Counted from the stretch's first letter, positions 17,338 to 25,942 are shown. The stretch: DNA of 64,000 nt from Paenibacillus tyrphae (GCF_024158745.1 NZ_JAMZAW010000011.1:1-64000); one strand, 5' to 3'. Notes: generated by a model from the sequence alone, not told the origin. Program-made: numbers and translations.

Positions 17338-18266
17338 TCGTTACCGTCACCTTGAATGCGGCCATCGATAAGACATATCATTTGCCTGCGCTGGCCGCAG
17401 GTCAAGTCTCCCGGGTGGACCGCGTGTACGCGGAGCCGGGAGGCAAAGGCATCAATGTCGCCCGCGTCATCGCGCTCCAAGGCGTTTCCGTGCTGGCGAC
17501 CGGATTTGCCGGCGGCAGCAACGGGGATTTTATCGAACGCGGATTGACGCGGCAGGGGATTGCGCACGACTTCGTGAAGATCGAGGGCGAATCCCGCATC
17601 TGTCTGAACATCATGGATCAAGACGGCGTGTCCACGGAGCTGCTGGAGCCGGGACCGGTGATCGCCGGGCAAGAGATGGAGGCGATGCGGCAAAAGCTTG
17701 CGCTGCTTGCCGCGCGGGCGAAGGTCGTCGCTTTCAGCGGCTCGCTTCCGGCGGGTGTGCCAAAGTCCTTTTATGCGGAATTGATCGGGATCGCTCAAAG
17801 GCAGGGCGCCCTCGTATTTTTGGATACGAGCGGGGAAGCGTTGATGCAGGGCGCCGAAGCGAAGCCTTACTTCATCAAGCCGAACGAGGACGAAGTCGCC
17901 CAGTGGCTCGGTCATTCGATCAAGGACGAAAACGCGCTGATGCAAGGCTTGCTGCGGCTGAACGAGGCCGGCATTCCTTGCATTAGTGTATCGATGGGAG
18001 CGCAAGGCTCATTGGCCGCATTTCATGGCGTCTGTTACCGGGTGTACGCCCCGAAGGTCGATGCACGGAATGCGGTCGGCAGCGGGGACGCTTACGTGGC
18101 CGGCATGGCCATCGGCACAGCTCAAGGGCTTCCCGTCGAGGAGTGCCTCAGGCTGGCCACTGCTTCCGGGACGGCGAACGCGTTGACGGCCCGGGCGGGC
18201 TACGTCGAGCCGGAGGACGTCAAGCGACTGCTGGGCGAAGTCGTTGTGGAACGGTTCAATGGGTAG
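17334..18266 (+). CDS. PfkB-family phosphosugar kinase (LacC/FruK-like)
   Basis: 310 residues. GGKGINVARVIALQG near residue 38 and GSGDAYVAGMA near residue 250 are the two PfkB signatures, in the form typical of 1-phosphofructokinase/tagatose 6-phosphate kinase. Here it would make tagatose 1,6-bisphosphate for the aldolase encoded just before. Catalytic Asp is in GSGD. The four-base overlap with the aldolase places it last in the operon. Confidence 0.87.
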   Translation: MIVTVTLNAAIDKTYHLPALAAGQVSRVDRVYAEPGGKGINVARVIALQGVSVLATGFAGGSNGDFIERGLTRQGIAHDFVKIEGESRICLNIMDQDGVSTELLEPGPVIAGQEMEAMRQKLALLAARAKVVAFSGSLPAGVPKSFYAELIGIAQRQGALVFLDTSGEALMQGAEAKPYFIKPNEDEVAQWLGHSIKDENALMQGLLRLNEAGIPCISVSMGAQGSLAAFHGVCYRVYAPKVDARNAVGSGDAYVAGMAIGTAQGLPVEECLRLATASGTANALTARAGYVEPEDVKRLLGEVVVERFNG

Positions 18267-18331
18267 CGTGGCAGCAACTATAAAAAGGGCAGCACCGACA
18301 CTGTCGGCATGCCCGCAGTTCTATTATTCGC

Positions 18332-18358
18332 GGGAGTCACTTTGTGTCTCCCTTTTTT
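18332..18358 (+). terminator. Terminator of the sugar-phosphate operon
   Basis: gggagtca/tgtctccc stem with one mismatch, then six T. Confidence 0.65.
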
Positions 18359-18385
18359 GCATGGACTCGCTAGGATGATAGCCCG

Positions 18386-19471
18386 TTACTTCGAAGCGGA
18401 AGAAAGCTGGTCCAGCCAGTAAATCCCCGTCGGCTGCCGCTCTTTATCCTCCACATCGACCAGACTGACGCTCGGGCTGAGGCTTAAGCTTTGCAGCGAA
18501 TCGCCGCTGGCCCGGCCTTCGATTTCGGTGATGTGGAACTTCACGAACTTGGGGCTCCCTTCAAGCAGTGACAAATCATTGATGTCGTCGCCAAACCAGG
18601 TAACCGTATACTCCTCACCGTCCGCCGTAGTTCCGATTGCATAAACCTGGGAAATTTTTAGCTTATACAGCTCGGCCAGCTTTTTCGGATCCGTGACGGT
18701 GGATTTCTTAAAGGTAGCGGCAAACGGCCATATGCTTTGCTCCGACAAGATTCCCACCCGCTCCGTAGCGCCCTTCCGGTACTGCTCCAACGTTTCCTTG
18801 GAGTAAATGTTCGTATATTCGCCCTTTACTTTTTTGATGTTCTTTTCATCTGCATGCGATGGGAAAGTAACTTTGAAATCGGCCGGAACCGATTTGAAAT
18901 TCGGATTCGTCTCATTGACCTGCTTCCACTCTATGCGGGCGAGCTGATCCTTGGTATCGGATAAATCGTTGATCGTGCCTCCGGGCTGGCCGAATCTTTG
19001 CAGCGAATGCAGGGTCAGGCTCGGCTTATCGCTGCCCTCCCGGGAGCTCCATCCTGTGTACAAGGTGTACGATTTGTCTGGATTCAACTGGTCTCCGCCC
19101 AGAATCGATACGATGACTTCGTCTCCCGCATCTTCTCCTCCGGTATTCAGATCGACCTTGACTCCGGGCAGATTGGTCATAATGACCTTGGGCTTCAAAG
19201 CATCGGAGGCATCCGTTTGAAAGGTCAGAGCAGGAATGTTGCGTAAAATGCCCTGTCTTTGAAACGCTTGGAGCTGTTCTTTGGTCCACTCGGCGCGAAC
19301 CTTGGTCGTCATGAAGTCCTTCCCGACTTTATAAGCTTCCAGTTTTGCTTTGGCCGGCGAATCCGCGTTTGCCGCTTTGGAATTCGTAAATTCGCTCTCG
19401 TAAGCGAAGGCCCCGGTGCATAAAAAAAGCTGCATAGCTAAAGCCGCCGAGACTACGGTTCGTTTCTTCAT
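18386..19471 (-). CDS. Secreted protein of unknown function
   Basis: 361 residues from the chosen ATG 19471, which gives a clean signal peptide: MKKR, a hydrophobic core, and a likely cleavage after AFA. A longer frame to 19507 would put a charged stretch before it. GAGGAGG lies eleven bases upstream. The mature part is polar, soluble and without cysteine clusters or repeats that I recognise; it mixes Lys/Glu-rich and Thr/Ser-rich segments. Flanking genes are unrelated, and no membrane segment beyond the signal is seen. I do not recognise the family. Confidence 0.7.
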   Translation of the reverse strand: MKKRTVVSAALAMQLFLCTGAFAYESEFTNSKAANADSPAKAKLEAYKVGKDFMTTKVRAEWTKEQLQAFQRQGILRNIPALTFQTDASDALKPKVIMTNLPGVKVDLNTGGEDAGDEVIVSILGGDQLNPDKSYTLYTGWSSREGSDKPSLTLHSLQRFGQPGGTINDLSDTKDQLARIEWKQVNETNPNFKSVPADFKVTFPSHADEKNIKKVKGEYTNIYSKETLEQYRKGATERVGILSEQSIWPFAATFKKSTVTDPKKLAELYKLKISQVYAIGTTADGEEYTVTWFGDDINDLSLLEGSPKFVKFHITEIEGRASGDSLQSLSLSPSVSLVDVEDKERQPTGIYWLDQLSSASK

Positions 19472-19715
19472 CTTCTTTGAATCCTCCTCGAATTTTGCTT
19501 TTCGCACATGGAAAAAAGACCATGAACTGCCAACCTACTTCTTCTAAGACGCAGCATAGCTTCAAAAAGTTTCAAGCTTTATGTTCATTTTTGTAAAATT
19601 TCCATGATGCCATCGGAAGATAAGCGTACTTCTCCGTAACAAACGATGAGCCAATTTTGCTCCTGGGGGCCTATAGTCAGGATATACCCGAAACGCTGAC
19701 AGGAGGCGGTTACTC

Positions 19716-20447
19716 ATGAGTTTGTTAACCCAAGAAGAGGTTTCGTTTTATGCCGAGAACGGCTATCTGCTTCACCATAAGCAGCTGTTTTCCAAAGAGA
19801 AGCTGGAGGAGCTGACATCCATATTCGAGGAGCAGTTGGCGCAAAAGGGGAGCAAGCTGTCCGACGAGCTGGATACGCCGCATTTTCGCGAGGAGCGGCT
19901 GCTGAAGTTTTTGCTTGCGGACGAGGTGCTGGACTTGGTGGAGCTGCTGATCGGTCCGAATATCGGGCTGTGGTCCAGCCATTTTATATGCAAGGATGCG
20001 TATACCGGCCGGGCGACGCCGTGGCATGAAGATTCGGCGTATTGGAACGGGCGGCTCAGCGGCTATGACAAAATCGTGACCGTCTGGCTGGCCATCGACC
20101 GCAGCAACCGCGACAATGGCTGCATGCGGGTCATTCCCGGCACGCACCGGAACGGATTTTCCGAGTATGAGCCGGTAGACGGCGGACGGAACTTGTTTTC
20201 GACGCAAATTAAACAGATCGACGACCGGAATGCAGTGTACTTCGAGCTGGAACGGGGCGAATGCTCGCTGCACGATTCGCGGATTATTCACGGCGCCGCC
20301 CCGAATACGAGCCCGCATCGTCGCTGCGGCTACACGATGCGTTATTTTTCCACGGAATTGAAGGTGCTGCCCGAGAAAAATCCGAATTTCAAAATATGGC
20401 TGGCTCGCGGCCAAGACATCGCAGGAAACCCGTTCGTTCCTGTATAA
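19716..20447 (+). CDS. PhyH-family Fe(II)/2-oxoglutarate dioxygenase
   Basis: 243 residues. The iron-binding facial triad is visible as H-E-D in TPWHEDSAYW and the distal His in SRIIHGAAPNTS; an Arg shortly after (SPHRRCGY) would bind 2-oxoglutarate. These enzymes hydroxylate small molecules; the substrate here is unknown. AGGAGG precedes the ATG. The next gene, an AraC-type regulator on the same strand, is probably its controller. Confidence 0.85.
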   Translation: MSLLTQEEVSFYAENGYLLHHKQLFSKEKLEELTSIFEEQLAQKGSKLSDELDTPHFREERLLKFLLADEVLDLVELLIGPNIGLWSSHFICKDAYTGRATPWHEDSAYWNGRLSGYDKIVTVWLAIDRSNRDNGCMRVIPGTHRNGFSEYEPVDGGRNLFSTQIKQIDDRNAVYFELERGECSLHDSRIIHGAAPNTSPHRRCGYTMRYFSTELKVLPEKNPNFKIWLARGQDIAGNPFVPV

Positions 20448-20504
20448 TGGGACTGCAAGGCACGTAAGTCAAAGAAAGTTTAAATGAAGAGCGGGAGGAC
20501 CAAC

Positions 20505-21362
20505 ATGGGACCCAAACAACCGGAGCGGTTGCGGAGCGTGCACTATGTGGCGCCGAACGCTCCTTTTCATGTTTACCGCCAATCGGTTACCGGACGCGTC
20601 GACCTGCATTGGCACGAATTTTACGAGCTGTGCTTCGTCCAGTCGGGCCGCGGAACCAACATCGTGAACGGAGAGCCGCATGGGCTGGAACCCGGCAGTA
20701 TGTTTCTGCTGACGCCCGCAGACTTTCATGAAATCGAGCTTGGTCCCGGAGAAACGATGGAAATTCTGAACCTCGTTTTTCTGGAGGAAGTGCTGACGGA
20801 CGAACTGCGCGAGCTGCTGTTTCCCGGTATCCTGAAGCTGCAGGCAAGGTTCGACGCTGCGGAGGCAAGCGGCATGCAGGCGGAATTTGATCGTGTCCTT
20901 GAAGAATTTAACGATCCGCGGCCGGGCGGAGGCTTGATGATTAAAGCGACGCTGGCGCGCACGCTGGTCGGGCTTGCACGGCAGTGCCGGCAGGATCGCG
21001 GGCCGTCGGATTCGGGTATTCGGGAGGCTCTGCGGTCGGGGCACCCCGGCATGCAAAAAGCGCTCATGTACGTTCACCATCATTTCCGGGAAGCGCTGAC
21101 GCTGGAGGAAGCCGCCCGGCAGGCGAAGCTGACGCCCAATTATTTCAGCCATACGTTCCGCAAGCTGAGCGGCATTTCGTTTCAGAGCTACCTGCAGGAA
21201 TTGCGTCTGACGTTTGCCAAGTCGCTGCTGGCTGCAAGCGACCTGCCGGTAACGGAAGTGTGCCACGCTTCCGGCTTTAACACGCTGACGCATTTCGAAC
21301 GGTCCTTCAAGAAAAGGTTCGGCTGCCCGCCCTCCGGCTTGCGCAAAGGCAGCCTGCATTGA
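20505..21362 (+). CDS. AraC-family regulator with cupin domain
   Basis: 285 residues. The N-terminal cupin contains DLHWHEFYELCFVQSG; two C-terminal helix-turn-helix units include LTPNYFSHTFRKLSG and VCHASGFNTLTHFERSFKK. ATG 20505 with GGGAGG seven bases before is better than ATG 20484. It follows the PhyH gene closely, and the pair probably forms a small catabolic or osmolyte unit. Ligand unknown. Confidence 0.87.
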   Translation: MGPKQPERLRSVHYVAPNAPFHVYRQSVTGRVDLHWHEFYELCFVQSGRGTNIVNGEPHGLEPGSMFLLTPADFHEIELGPGETMEILNLVFLEEVLTDELRELLFPGILKLQARFDAAEASGMQAEFDRVLEEFNDPRPGGGLMIKATLARTLVGLARQCRQDRGPSDSGIREALRSGHPGMQKALMYVHHHFREALTLEEAARQAKLTPNYFSHTFRKLSGISFQSYLQELRLTFAKSLLAASDLPVTEVCHASGFNTLTHFERSFKKRFGCPPSGLRKGSLH

Positions 21363-21485
21363 CGCTCGTTACGATGTTCCGCAAATAAAACAAATGCCTA
21401 AATGAATTCTAACATTTATCTAATAATGATCTGGTACCATCATTATCATAAGGAATCGGGAGATTTCTGGATAAGGATGGTGTAT

Positions 21486-22208
21486 ATGGAAATCGCTAAC
21501 CGAACGACGCCGGAAACCGCTCATCATATTCCGCAGTTTTTGTCGGGTGAAAACATGGAACGGCTTACGCAAATCATGTACCCGAAACAAGCGGCGGAGG
21601 GCGATTATTTGTTTTGGGAAGGGGATACGGCGGACAGGCTGTACTATGTTCACAAGGGTACAGTGAAGCTGAGCAAATCGACGGAGGACGGCAAGGCGTT
21701 CATTCTGCAAGTGGCGCAGCCTGGCGATCTGTTCGGCGAGTTCGGAAGCTGCGGACCGCAGTCTTACGGATATGACGGCATCGTGATGGAAGATGCGTCG
21801 CTTGGCGTCATTCTGATCAAAGACTTGGAAGTCCTCATCTGGAGAAACGGCGATATGGCGCTGCAGCTATTCAAATGGATGGGTCAGATGCAGCAATTCA
21901 TGCAGTCCAAATTCCGGGATTTACTGCTGTTCGGCAAGAACGGCGCGCTCGCTTCGACCTTGATCCGCCTGACCAATTCTTATGGCGAAAAGGATGAACG
22001 GGGGATTCGCATCACGATCAAATTGACGCATACTGATCTGGCGAACATGATCGGTTCGACCCGGGAGGGAGTAAACCGGATGCTTAGCGAATATAAGGCG
22101 GCGGGAGCCATCGAATGGGAGAACGGAAGATTAGTTATAACAAATTTGCCTTTCTTTCAGGCGATGGTTGGCTGCGCCGATTGTCCGCTTAGCGTATGCC
22201 GGATCTGA
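21486..22208 (+). CDS. fnr: Fnr, oxygen-sensing Crp-family regulator (Bacillus type)
   Basis: 240 residues. An N-terminal cyclic-nucleotide-like barrel is followed by a winged helix (LANMIGSTREGVNRMLSEYK). The C-terminus reads GCADCPLSVCRI: cysteines spaced 3 and 5 apart, the same spacing as the C-terminal iron-sulfur ligands of B. subtilis Fnr, and an Asp near residue 145 (SKFRDLLL) matches the fourth ligand. It should therefore hold an oxygen-labile [4Fe-4S] cluster and activate anaerobic genes. ATG 21486 is chosen over 21402 and 21477 because AAGGATGG is well spaced. No nitrate respiration gene lies nearby. Confidence 0.85.
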   Translation: MEIANRTTPETAHHIPQFLSGENMERLTQIMYPKQAAEGDYLFWEGDTADRLYYVHKGTVKLSKSTEDGKAFILQVAQPGDLFGEFGSCGPQSYGYDGIVMEDASLGVILIKDLEVLIWRNGDMALQLFKWMGQMQQFMQSKFRDLLLFGKNGALASTLIRLTNSYGEKDERGIRITIKLTHTDLANMIGSTREGVNRMLSEYKAAGAIEWENGRLVITNLPFFQAMVGCADCPLSVCRI

Positions 22209-22293
22209 CGCCGAGAACGGGCGAATGGCGGCTTGCGCGTTGGAGCACACTAAAACGGCGTGTGACTTCATCACGAAAGAGTAAGGATGATGG

Positions 22294-22800
22294 ATGTTGA
22301 GAATATCCCTTTTTCTCCTGATGCTTTTGTTCGGCGCTTGGCCGGCCGGAAGCGCACTCGGAGCGGCTCCAGGACCTTCCGCGGGGACGTCGCCCCCGGC
22401 CGGTTTGGAGGAAGAAGGCGTATATTTGTTGATCGATAAATCGGAGAACCGGCTGACCGTTATCGTGAACGGGAGGGCGGCATACGGCTTTGCCGTTGCG
22501 ACAGGACGGACGAAGGACCTGACGCCGACAGGGACGTTCCATATCGTGACGAAAATCGTGAAGCCGTGGTACGTACGGAAGCAAATTCCCGGAGGGGACC
22601 CGCGAAATCCGCTGGGGACGCGTTGGATGGGAATCAATGTTCCGGGCTCGGGAGGGTACCGCTACGGAATTCACGGAACGAACCGGCCGTACTCGATCGG
22701 CAGCAGCGCTTCGTCGGGCTGCGTCCGCATGCACAACCGAGACGTCGAATGGCTGTACCGTCACATCCCGCTCGGCACGGCGGTCATCATACGGGATTGA
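22294..22800 (+). CDS. Secreted L,D-transpeptidase (YkuD domain)
   Basis: 168 residues with an N-terminal signal peptide ending near SALGA. The catalytic motif HGTNRPYSIGSSASSGCVRM contains the conserved His, Ser-x-Gly-Cys and Arg; the Cys is the nucleophile. It forms or exchanges 3-3 cross-links in peptidoglycan or attaches proteins to the wall. No LysM domain, and it is shorter than most, so it is a bare catalytic domain. AAGGATGATGG precedes the ATG. Confidence 0.88.
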   Translation: MLRISLFLLMLLFGAWPAGSALGAAPGPSAGTSPPAGLEEEGVYLLIDKSENRLTVIVNGRAAYGFAVATGRTKDLTPTGTFHIVTKIVKPWYVRKQIPGGDPRNPLGTRWMGINVPGSGGYRYGIHGTNRPYSIGSSASSGCVRMHNRDVEWLYRHIPLGTAVIIRD

Positions 22801-22858
22801 ACGGGCTTACCCAACTTTTTTAAAAGAATTGAATAAAAACGTCGCGGACGGCACATGC

Positions 22859-23091
22859 TATAATCAACGGTGAAAAGAGAGGTGTGGTTCCGTTGAACAG
22901 TTCAACGAGAAATACCGGGGAAGTTGCTTCCGAATCGAGATAGAAGCGGAGGGATGTGCCAAAGACACGTTAGAGTAGTAGTACACGTACTGCGATCGTG
23001 AATGAGGTAAGACCCGAGCTTTAGGCGAGGTTCAAGGCAAAATACCAAAAATCGTTCACCGTTGGAAAGGACTCCGCAAGGGGTCCTTTTT
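22859..23091 (+). promoter_or_regulatory. Structured leader resembling a c-di-AMP (ydaO/yuaA) riboswitch
   Basis: A TATAAT at 22859-22864 begins a leader that ends in the intrinsic terminator aaggactcc-gcaa-ggggtcctt plus T run (23067-23091). The core at 22920-23043 shows the order of conserved blocks I know from ydaO RNAs: CGAATC after a P1 strand TTGCTT (22924-22929), CGGAGGGA, GTGAAT, ACCCGAGCT, and the closing P1 strand AGGCAA (23035-23040), about 120 bases apart. Such RNAs switch off wall-hydrolase or ion-transport genes when c-di-AMP is high. Only a covariance search can confirm this. It does not match the Mg2+ M-box. Confidence 0.45.
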
Positions 23092-23106
23092 CCTGTTTCC
23101 CATCCG

Positions 23107-23206
23107 ATGAAAACGCGGATTTTTGCGGCGTTCCATAGCTGCCGTTACCTTTGGCGCGGCTCTTGCATTTACTAAAGCAGAAACAAAAAAAACACCTGAC
23201 GGCTAA
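23107..23206 (+). pseudogene. Possible remnant of a secreted protein gene behind the riboswitch
   Basis: ATG 23107 opens MKTRIFA; shifting one frame near gcggcg then reads RSIAAVTFGAALAFTKAET and stops at 23206. Joined, this looks like a signal peptide, the usual start of wall hydrolases under c-di-AMP riboswitches. No body of a gene follows. Could be chance. Confidence 0.25.
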
Positions 23207-23251
23207 CCGCCAACGGCCGCTGCAGGCATACTGCCCTCCTGACATACCAAA

Positions 23252-23289
23252 AAAAGCTTCCCTCCCCTTAGGGTTCAGGAAGCTTTTTT
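23252..23289. terminator. Strong hairpin terminator, works both ways
   Basis: aaaagcttcc (23252-23261) pairs with ggaagctttt (23278-23287), with A and T runs on the two sides. Confidence 0.75.
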
Positions 23290-23491
23290 GTCATACCGTG
23301 TCCCCGTGAATCCGGCGGAAGGACAGTATAACATGGCTGTTCGCCTCCTTTGTCCAGCGGACCATAAGTCCGTTTCTCGGTTCGTACTATCTTTATCCGG
23401 CTCGTCTCCGTCTGAATTAGCGCCGGTTTCATGCCGCAGTGGAAGAGGTTAAGGAGGAAACAAGAACGTTTGCCAGAATGGAGGAAGCTTT

Positions 23492-24354
23492 ATGGACCAG
23501 CGCACCGTTCGGTTTCCCAACGCCAGATGGTCATGGACATTGATGACGGCCTGTGAGGACACCGGGATGCCCCGGGTTCGCTCCGGGGGACTGCGAAGCT
23601 GCTGCAGGGCTTTATCGTGTATTCGCTGCATCCCAAGAACGGGCAGCAAAAAATGTTTTACCGGGTGGACGAATCGAAGCTGCTGACCTTTCAAGAAGGG
23701 CTGTACCCGTTTGACGACGAAAAGGAGAAGCATATGCTTTCCTGCATGGATCGATGCCGGACGGCGCTGCAAGGGTTCTGCATGCTGATCGGAGAAGTAG
23801 CGCTGACGTTTTTATCGCAGATGGAAGAGCTGGAATGGAGGCTGGAGGAGCTGGAAGGCCGGATGAAGCGCAGCAACGATTCGAAAGTGCTGGATGAAAT
23901 TATGGATCTTCAGTATGAAGTGCTGGACTGGCACCGCATTGTTCAGCCGCTCGAAGAGTTTCACGCAGCCGCCAAAGGATGGGCGGAAGACAGCCCCTGC
24001 CACGAGTACGACAACAACGAGCTGCTGCTCCAAAGGCTGCATTCCCGGCTGAAGCGCTATCGCACCGAGCTGGATATCCTGCTGAATATCGACAACAACA
24101 TCGCGACGTACCGGGGCAACGAAATTATGAAGACGCTCACCGTATTTTCCGTCATCTGCACCCCGGCTACCGTATTCGGCTCCATCTGGGGCATGAACTT
24201 CAAGCGCATGCCCGAGCTTGAGCTGCCGTTCGGCTATGCGCTGGCCATCTCCGCCATTGTCCTGCTGACCTTGTCCGTTTATTTTTGGATGCATTGGAAA
24301 GGCTGGACCGGCGATCTGTTGAAAGGAAAAAACAAAGATTCCAACATTGTCTGA
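23492..24354 (+). pseudogene. corA: corA-like Mg2+ channel gene with damaged N-terminal part
   Basis: The main frame (GTG 23617 to 24354, 245 residues) has a long coiled-coil helix and two C-terminal membrane segments with the CorA motif GMN in SIWGMNFKR, so it is a CorA-type divalent cation channel. Family members are near 300 residues. A well-placed GGAGG and ATG at 23492 start MDQRTVRFPN in another frame, and the main frame can be followed back as LLQGFIVYSLHPKN up to a TGA near 23571. This suggests a frameshift plus loss of part of the cytoplasmic N-domain. If translated from GTG 23617, a shortened protein could still assemble. Confidence 0.65.
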
Positions 24355-24361
24355 CGTACGC

Positions 24362-24394
24362 AAAAAACGGCCCCTGCGCCGCGCAGAAGGCCGT
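24362..24394 (-). terminator. Terminator of the uronate isomerase gene
   Basis: acggcc/ggccgt stem with extended inner pairing, followed on the minus strand by six T. Confidence 0.7.
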
Positions 24395-24430
24395 CTATTG
24401 TTATGGTTGAATATGATCGAAGAACCGGAA

Positions 24431-25693
24431 TCAGGCCGCAGGGTCCGGCTTGCCAAGAAACTTCCAGAATACGCCGCCGAGCAGATCCTCGATATCGCGG
24501 CGGATCTCCTCTTCCTCCAGCCGCCAGCCGGCGTCGAACAGGTCGCCGTATTTATCGCAGAGCACTTTGCCGATAATTGCGCGCGAGTGATCCCATTTGT
24601 ACAAGAGCTGATCCAGAATACGGCAATCCGAGTGCTGCGGAATGATGCTGCCGCCAAGCAGCTCAAGCCGCATCCGCGTAATTTCCTCGATCAAGCTCGG
24701 GTTGTTCAGAAACCACCAGCAGCCGAACACGAGCAGGTTGCGGTTTTTCCGCGCGGTGACGGCCAGCTCGTGCTGGTTTTCCCGGGATAGCATCGTGACC
24801 AAAAATTTCACGTCCTGATACTTGCTGACGATTCGCTCGACCGCGCCGATGTCGCTTTTGCCAAGGCTGTCGCCCGCATCTTTCAGAGACGGATTGACTT
24901 TGCGCTTCACGCCGATCATCATCGCAAACGGTATTCCCGCTTCCCGCGCAACGGGCACGATACATTCGTCGATGATGCGGACGCGCACGGAATCTTCCGG
25001 ATACGCAAAATCGTTCGGTAGTGAAACGGCCATATACAGCGGGTTCATCCGGGCAATCCAATCCTTCAGGAAGCGGCGGATTTCGGCGAGCGTACCGCCG
25101 GACAAGTCGGCGCTGACCTCATAGCCCTGCTCCTTGAGCTTGCTCCAGGAGCTGTCCCACAGATTAAGCAGCGGATCGATCCGCAGGGCAGCCAGGAAGC
25201 GGGGATCCTGGCTTGCGCCGGACTCCCATTTTCCGCGTTCGTAAGCATCGAACGGATCGTTGGTCATCACGACCGTCTTTACGTTCGCCAGCTTCAAAAT
25301 GCGGTCGATGTAGTCGCTGGCGCTGACGCTGCGGAAATACGCGCGGTATTCCTCCAGGTCGCGCTTCGCCAGATCGAAGCCGAGCCGGTTCAATACCGTG
25401 ACGACGCCGCGGCACGCTTCACTGTAGGGCGAATGGTCGATAAACAGCGTCTGCCAGATCAAGTCGGCCTGCTCCTGTTTGGATAGCTGCCAGAAAGCGT
25501 CGTAAGACAAATCCGGGCGGAAGCGGAACGTTTCGGCGATCAGATAATGGTACGTCAGCAGCTCGTCTACTCCCCACAGCAGCAGGTCGCCGAACGATTC
25601 GGCAAACAGATGGGTATGAATATCGGTGACCGGGGTGGTGCGCACCGTTTCGGTCACAAAGGCGGTCAACTGCTCCTTGGTTGCAATCGTCAT
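24431..25693 (-). CDS. uxaC: Uronate (glucuronate) isomerase-family protein
   Basis: 420 residues. The N-terminal metal motif DIHTHLFAESFG followed by LLLWGVDELLTYHYLIAE is the start of the uronate isomerase family within the amidohydrolase superfamily. It would convert glucuronate to fructuronate (or galacturonate to tagaturonate). It is shorter than the enterobacterial enzyme (about 470), in line with the divergent Firmicute branch. No other uronate gene is adjacent. An operator-like palindrome overlaps the presumed start of transcription. Confidence 0.8.
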   Translation of the reverse strand: MTIATKEQLTAFVTETVRTTPVTDIHTHLFAESFGDLLLWGVDELLTYHYLIAETFRFRPDLSYDAFWQLSKQEQADLIWQTLFIDHSPYSEACRGVVTVLNRLGFDLAKRDLEEYRAYFRSVSASDYIDRILKLANVKTVVMTNDPFDAYERGKWESGASQDPRFLAALRIDPLLNLWDSSWSKLKEQGYEVSADLSGGTLAEIRRFLKDWIARMNPLYMAVSLPNDFAYPEDSVRVRIIDECIVPVAREAGIPFAMMIGVKRKVNPSLKDAGDSLGKSDIGAVERIVSKYQDVKFLVTMLSRENQHELAVTARKNRNLLVFGCWWFLNNPSLIEEITRMRLELLGGSIIPQHSDCRILDQLLYKWDHSRAIIGKVLCDKYGDLFDAGWRLEEEEIRRDIEDLLGGVFWKFLGKPDPAA

Positions 25694-25724
25694 GATATCG
25701 GTAGTCCTCCCGAAAATCGATTAA

Positions 25725-25753
25725 TGTTCACGTGAACAATGAAGTTTATTATA
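25725..25753 (-). promoter_or_regulatory. -10 element and palindromic operator of uxaC
   Basis: TATAAT (25753-25748) is followed ten bases later by tgttcacgtgaaca (25725-25738), a perfect 14-base palindrome at about +1. Its CG centre recalls LacI-family operators. A good -35 was not found. Confidence 0.55.
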
Positions 25754-25864
25754 GCACTTATTTTCACTTTAGGATAGAGATGGGCTTTTGCCCGAGCCAT
25801 TTATTTTCACCGGGCATACACATAAAGGGACGATTGCAAACCATCTGGATAGGGGCGAATGCCG

Positions 25865-25942
25865 ATGGGATTTTTCACTTCTTTACTGCTCATTCTGATC
25901 TTGTTTATTTTGCTGCTGATCGTTTTGATGGTGCTGGCCTGA
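25865..25942 (+). CDS. Tiny hydrophobic membrane peptide, 25 residues
   Basis: ATG 25865 with AGGGG nine bases before opens MGFFTSLLLILILFILLLIV and stops at 25942 after VLMVLA. One membrane-spanning helix and nothing else. Small hydrophobic proteins of this kind are common in spore formers (YjcZ/SscA-like), and spore genes follow. Similarity was not tested. Confidence 0.45.
   Translation: MGFFTSLLLILILFILLLIVLMVLA

Noticed and set aside
23020-23040. tRNA T-arm-like sequence GGTTCAAGG
   Set aside because: No acceptor, D or anticodon stems can be drawn around it.
22859-23100. Mg2+ M-box (ykoK) riboswitch controlling corA
   Set aside because: The M-box conserved stretches (GUUAGGUGAGGCUCC, GCUAAAGCUC) are absent, and a second terminator lies between this RNA and corA.
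23021-23245. 74-codon minus-strand frame MSGGQYACSG...
   Set aside because: It is antisense to the riboswitch-like terminator region, has no family match, and is cysteine/serine-rich by chance composition.
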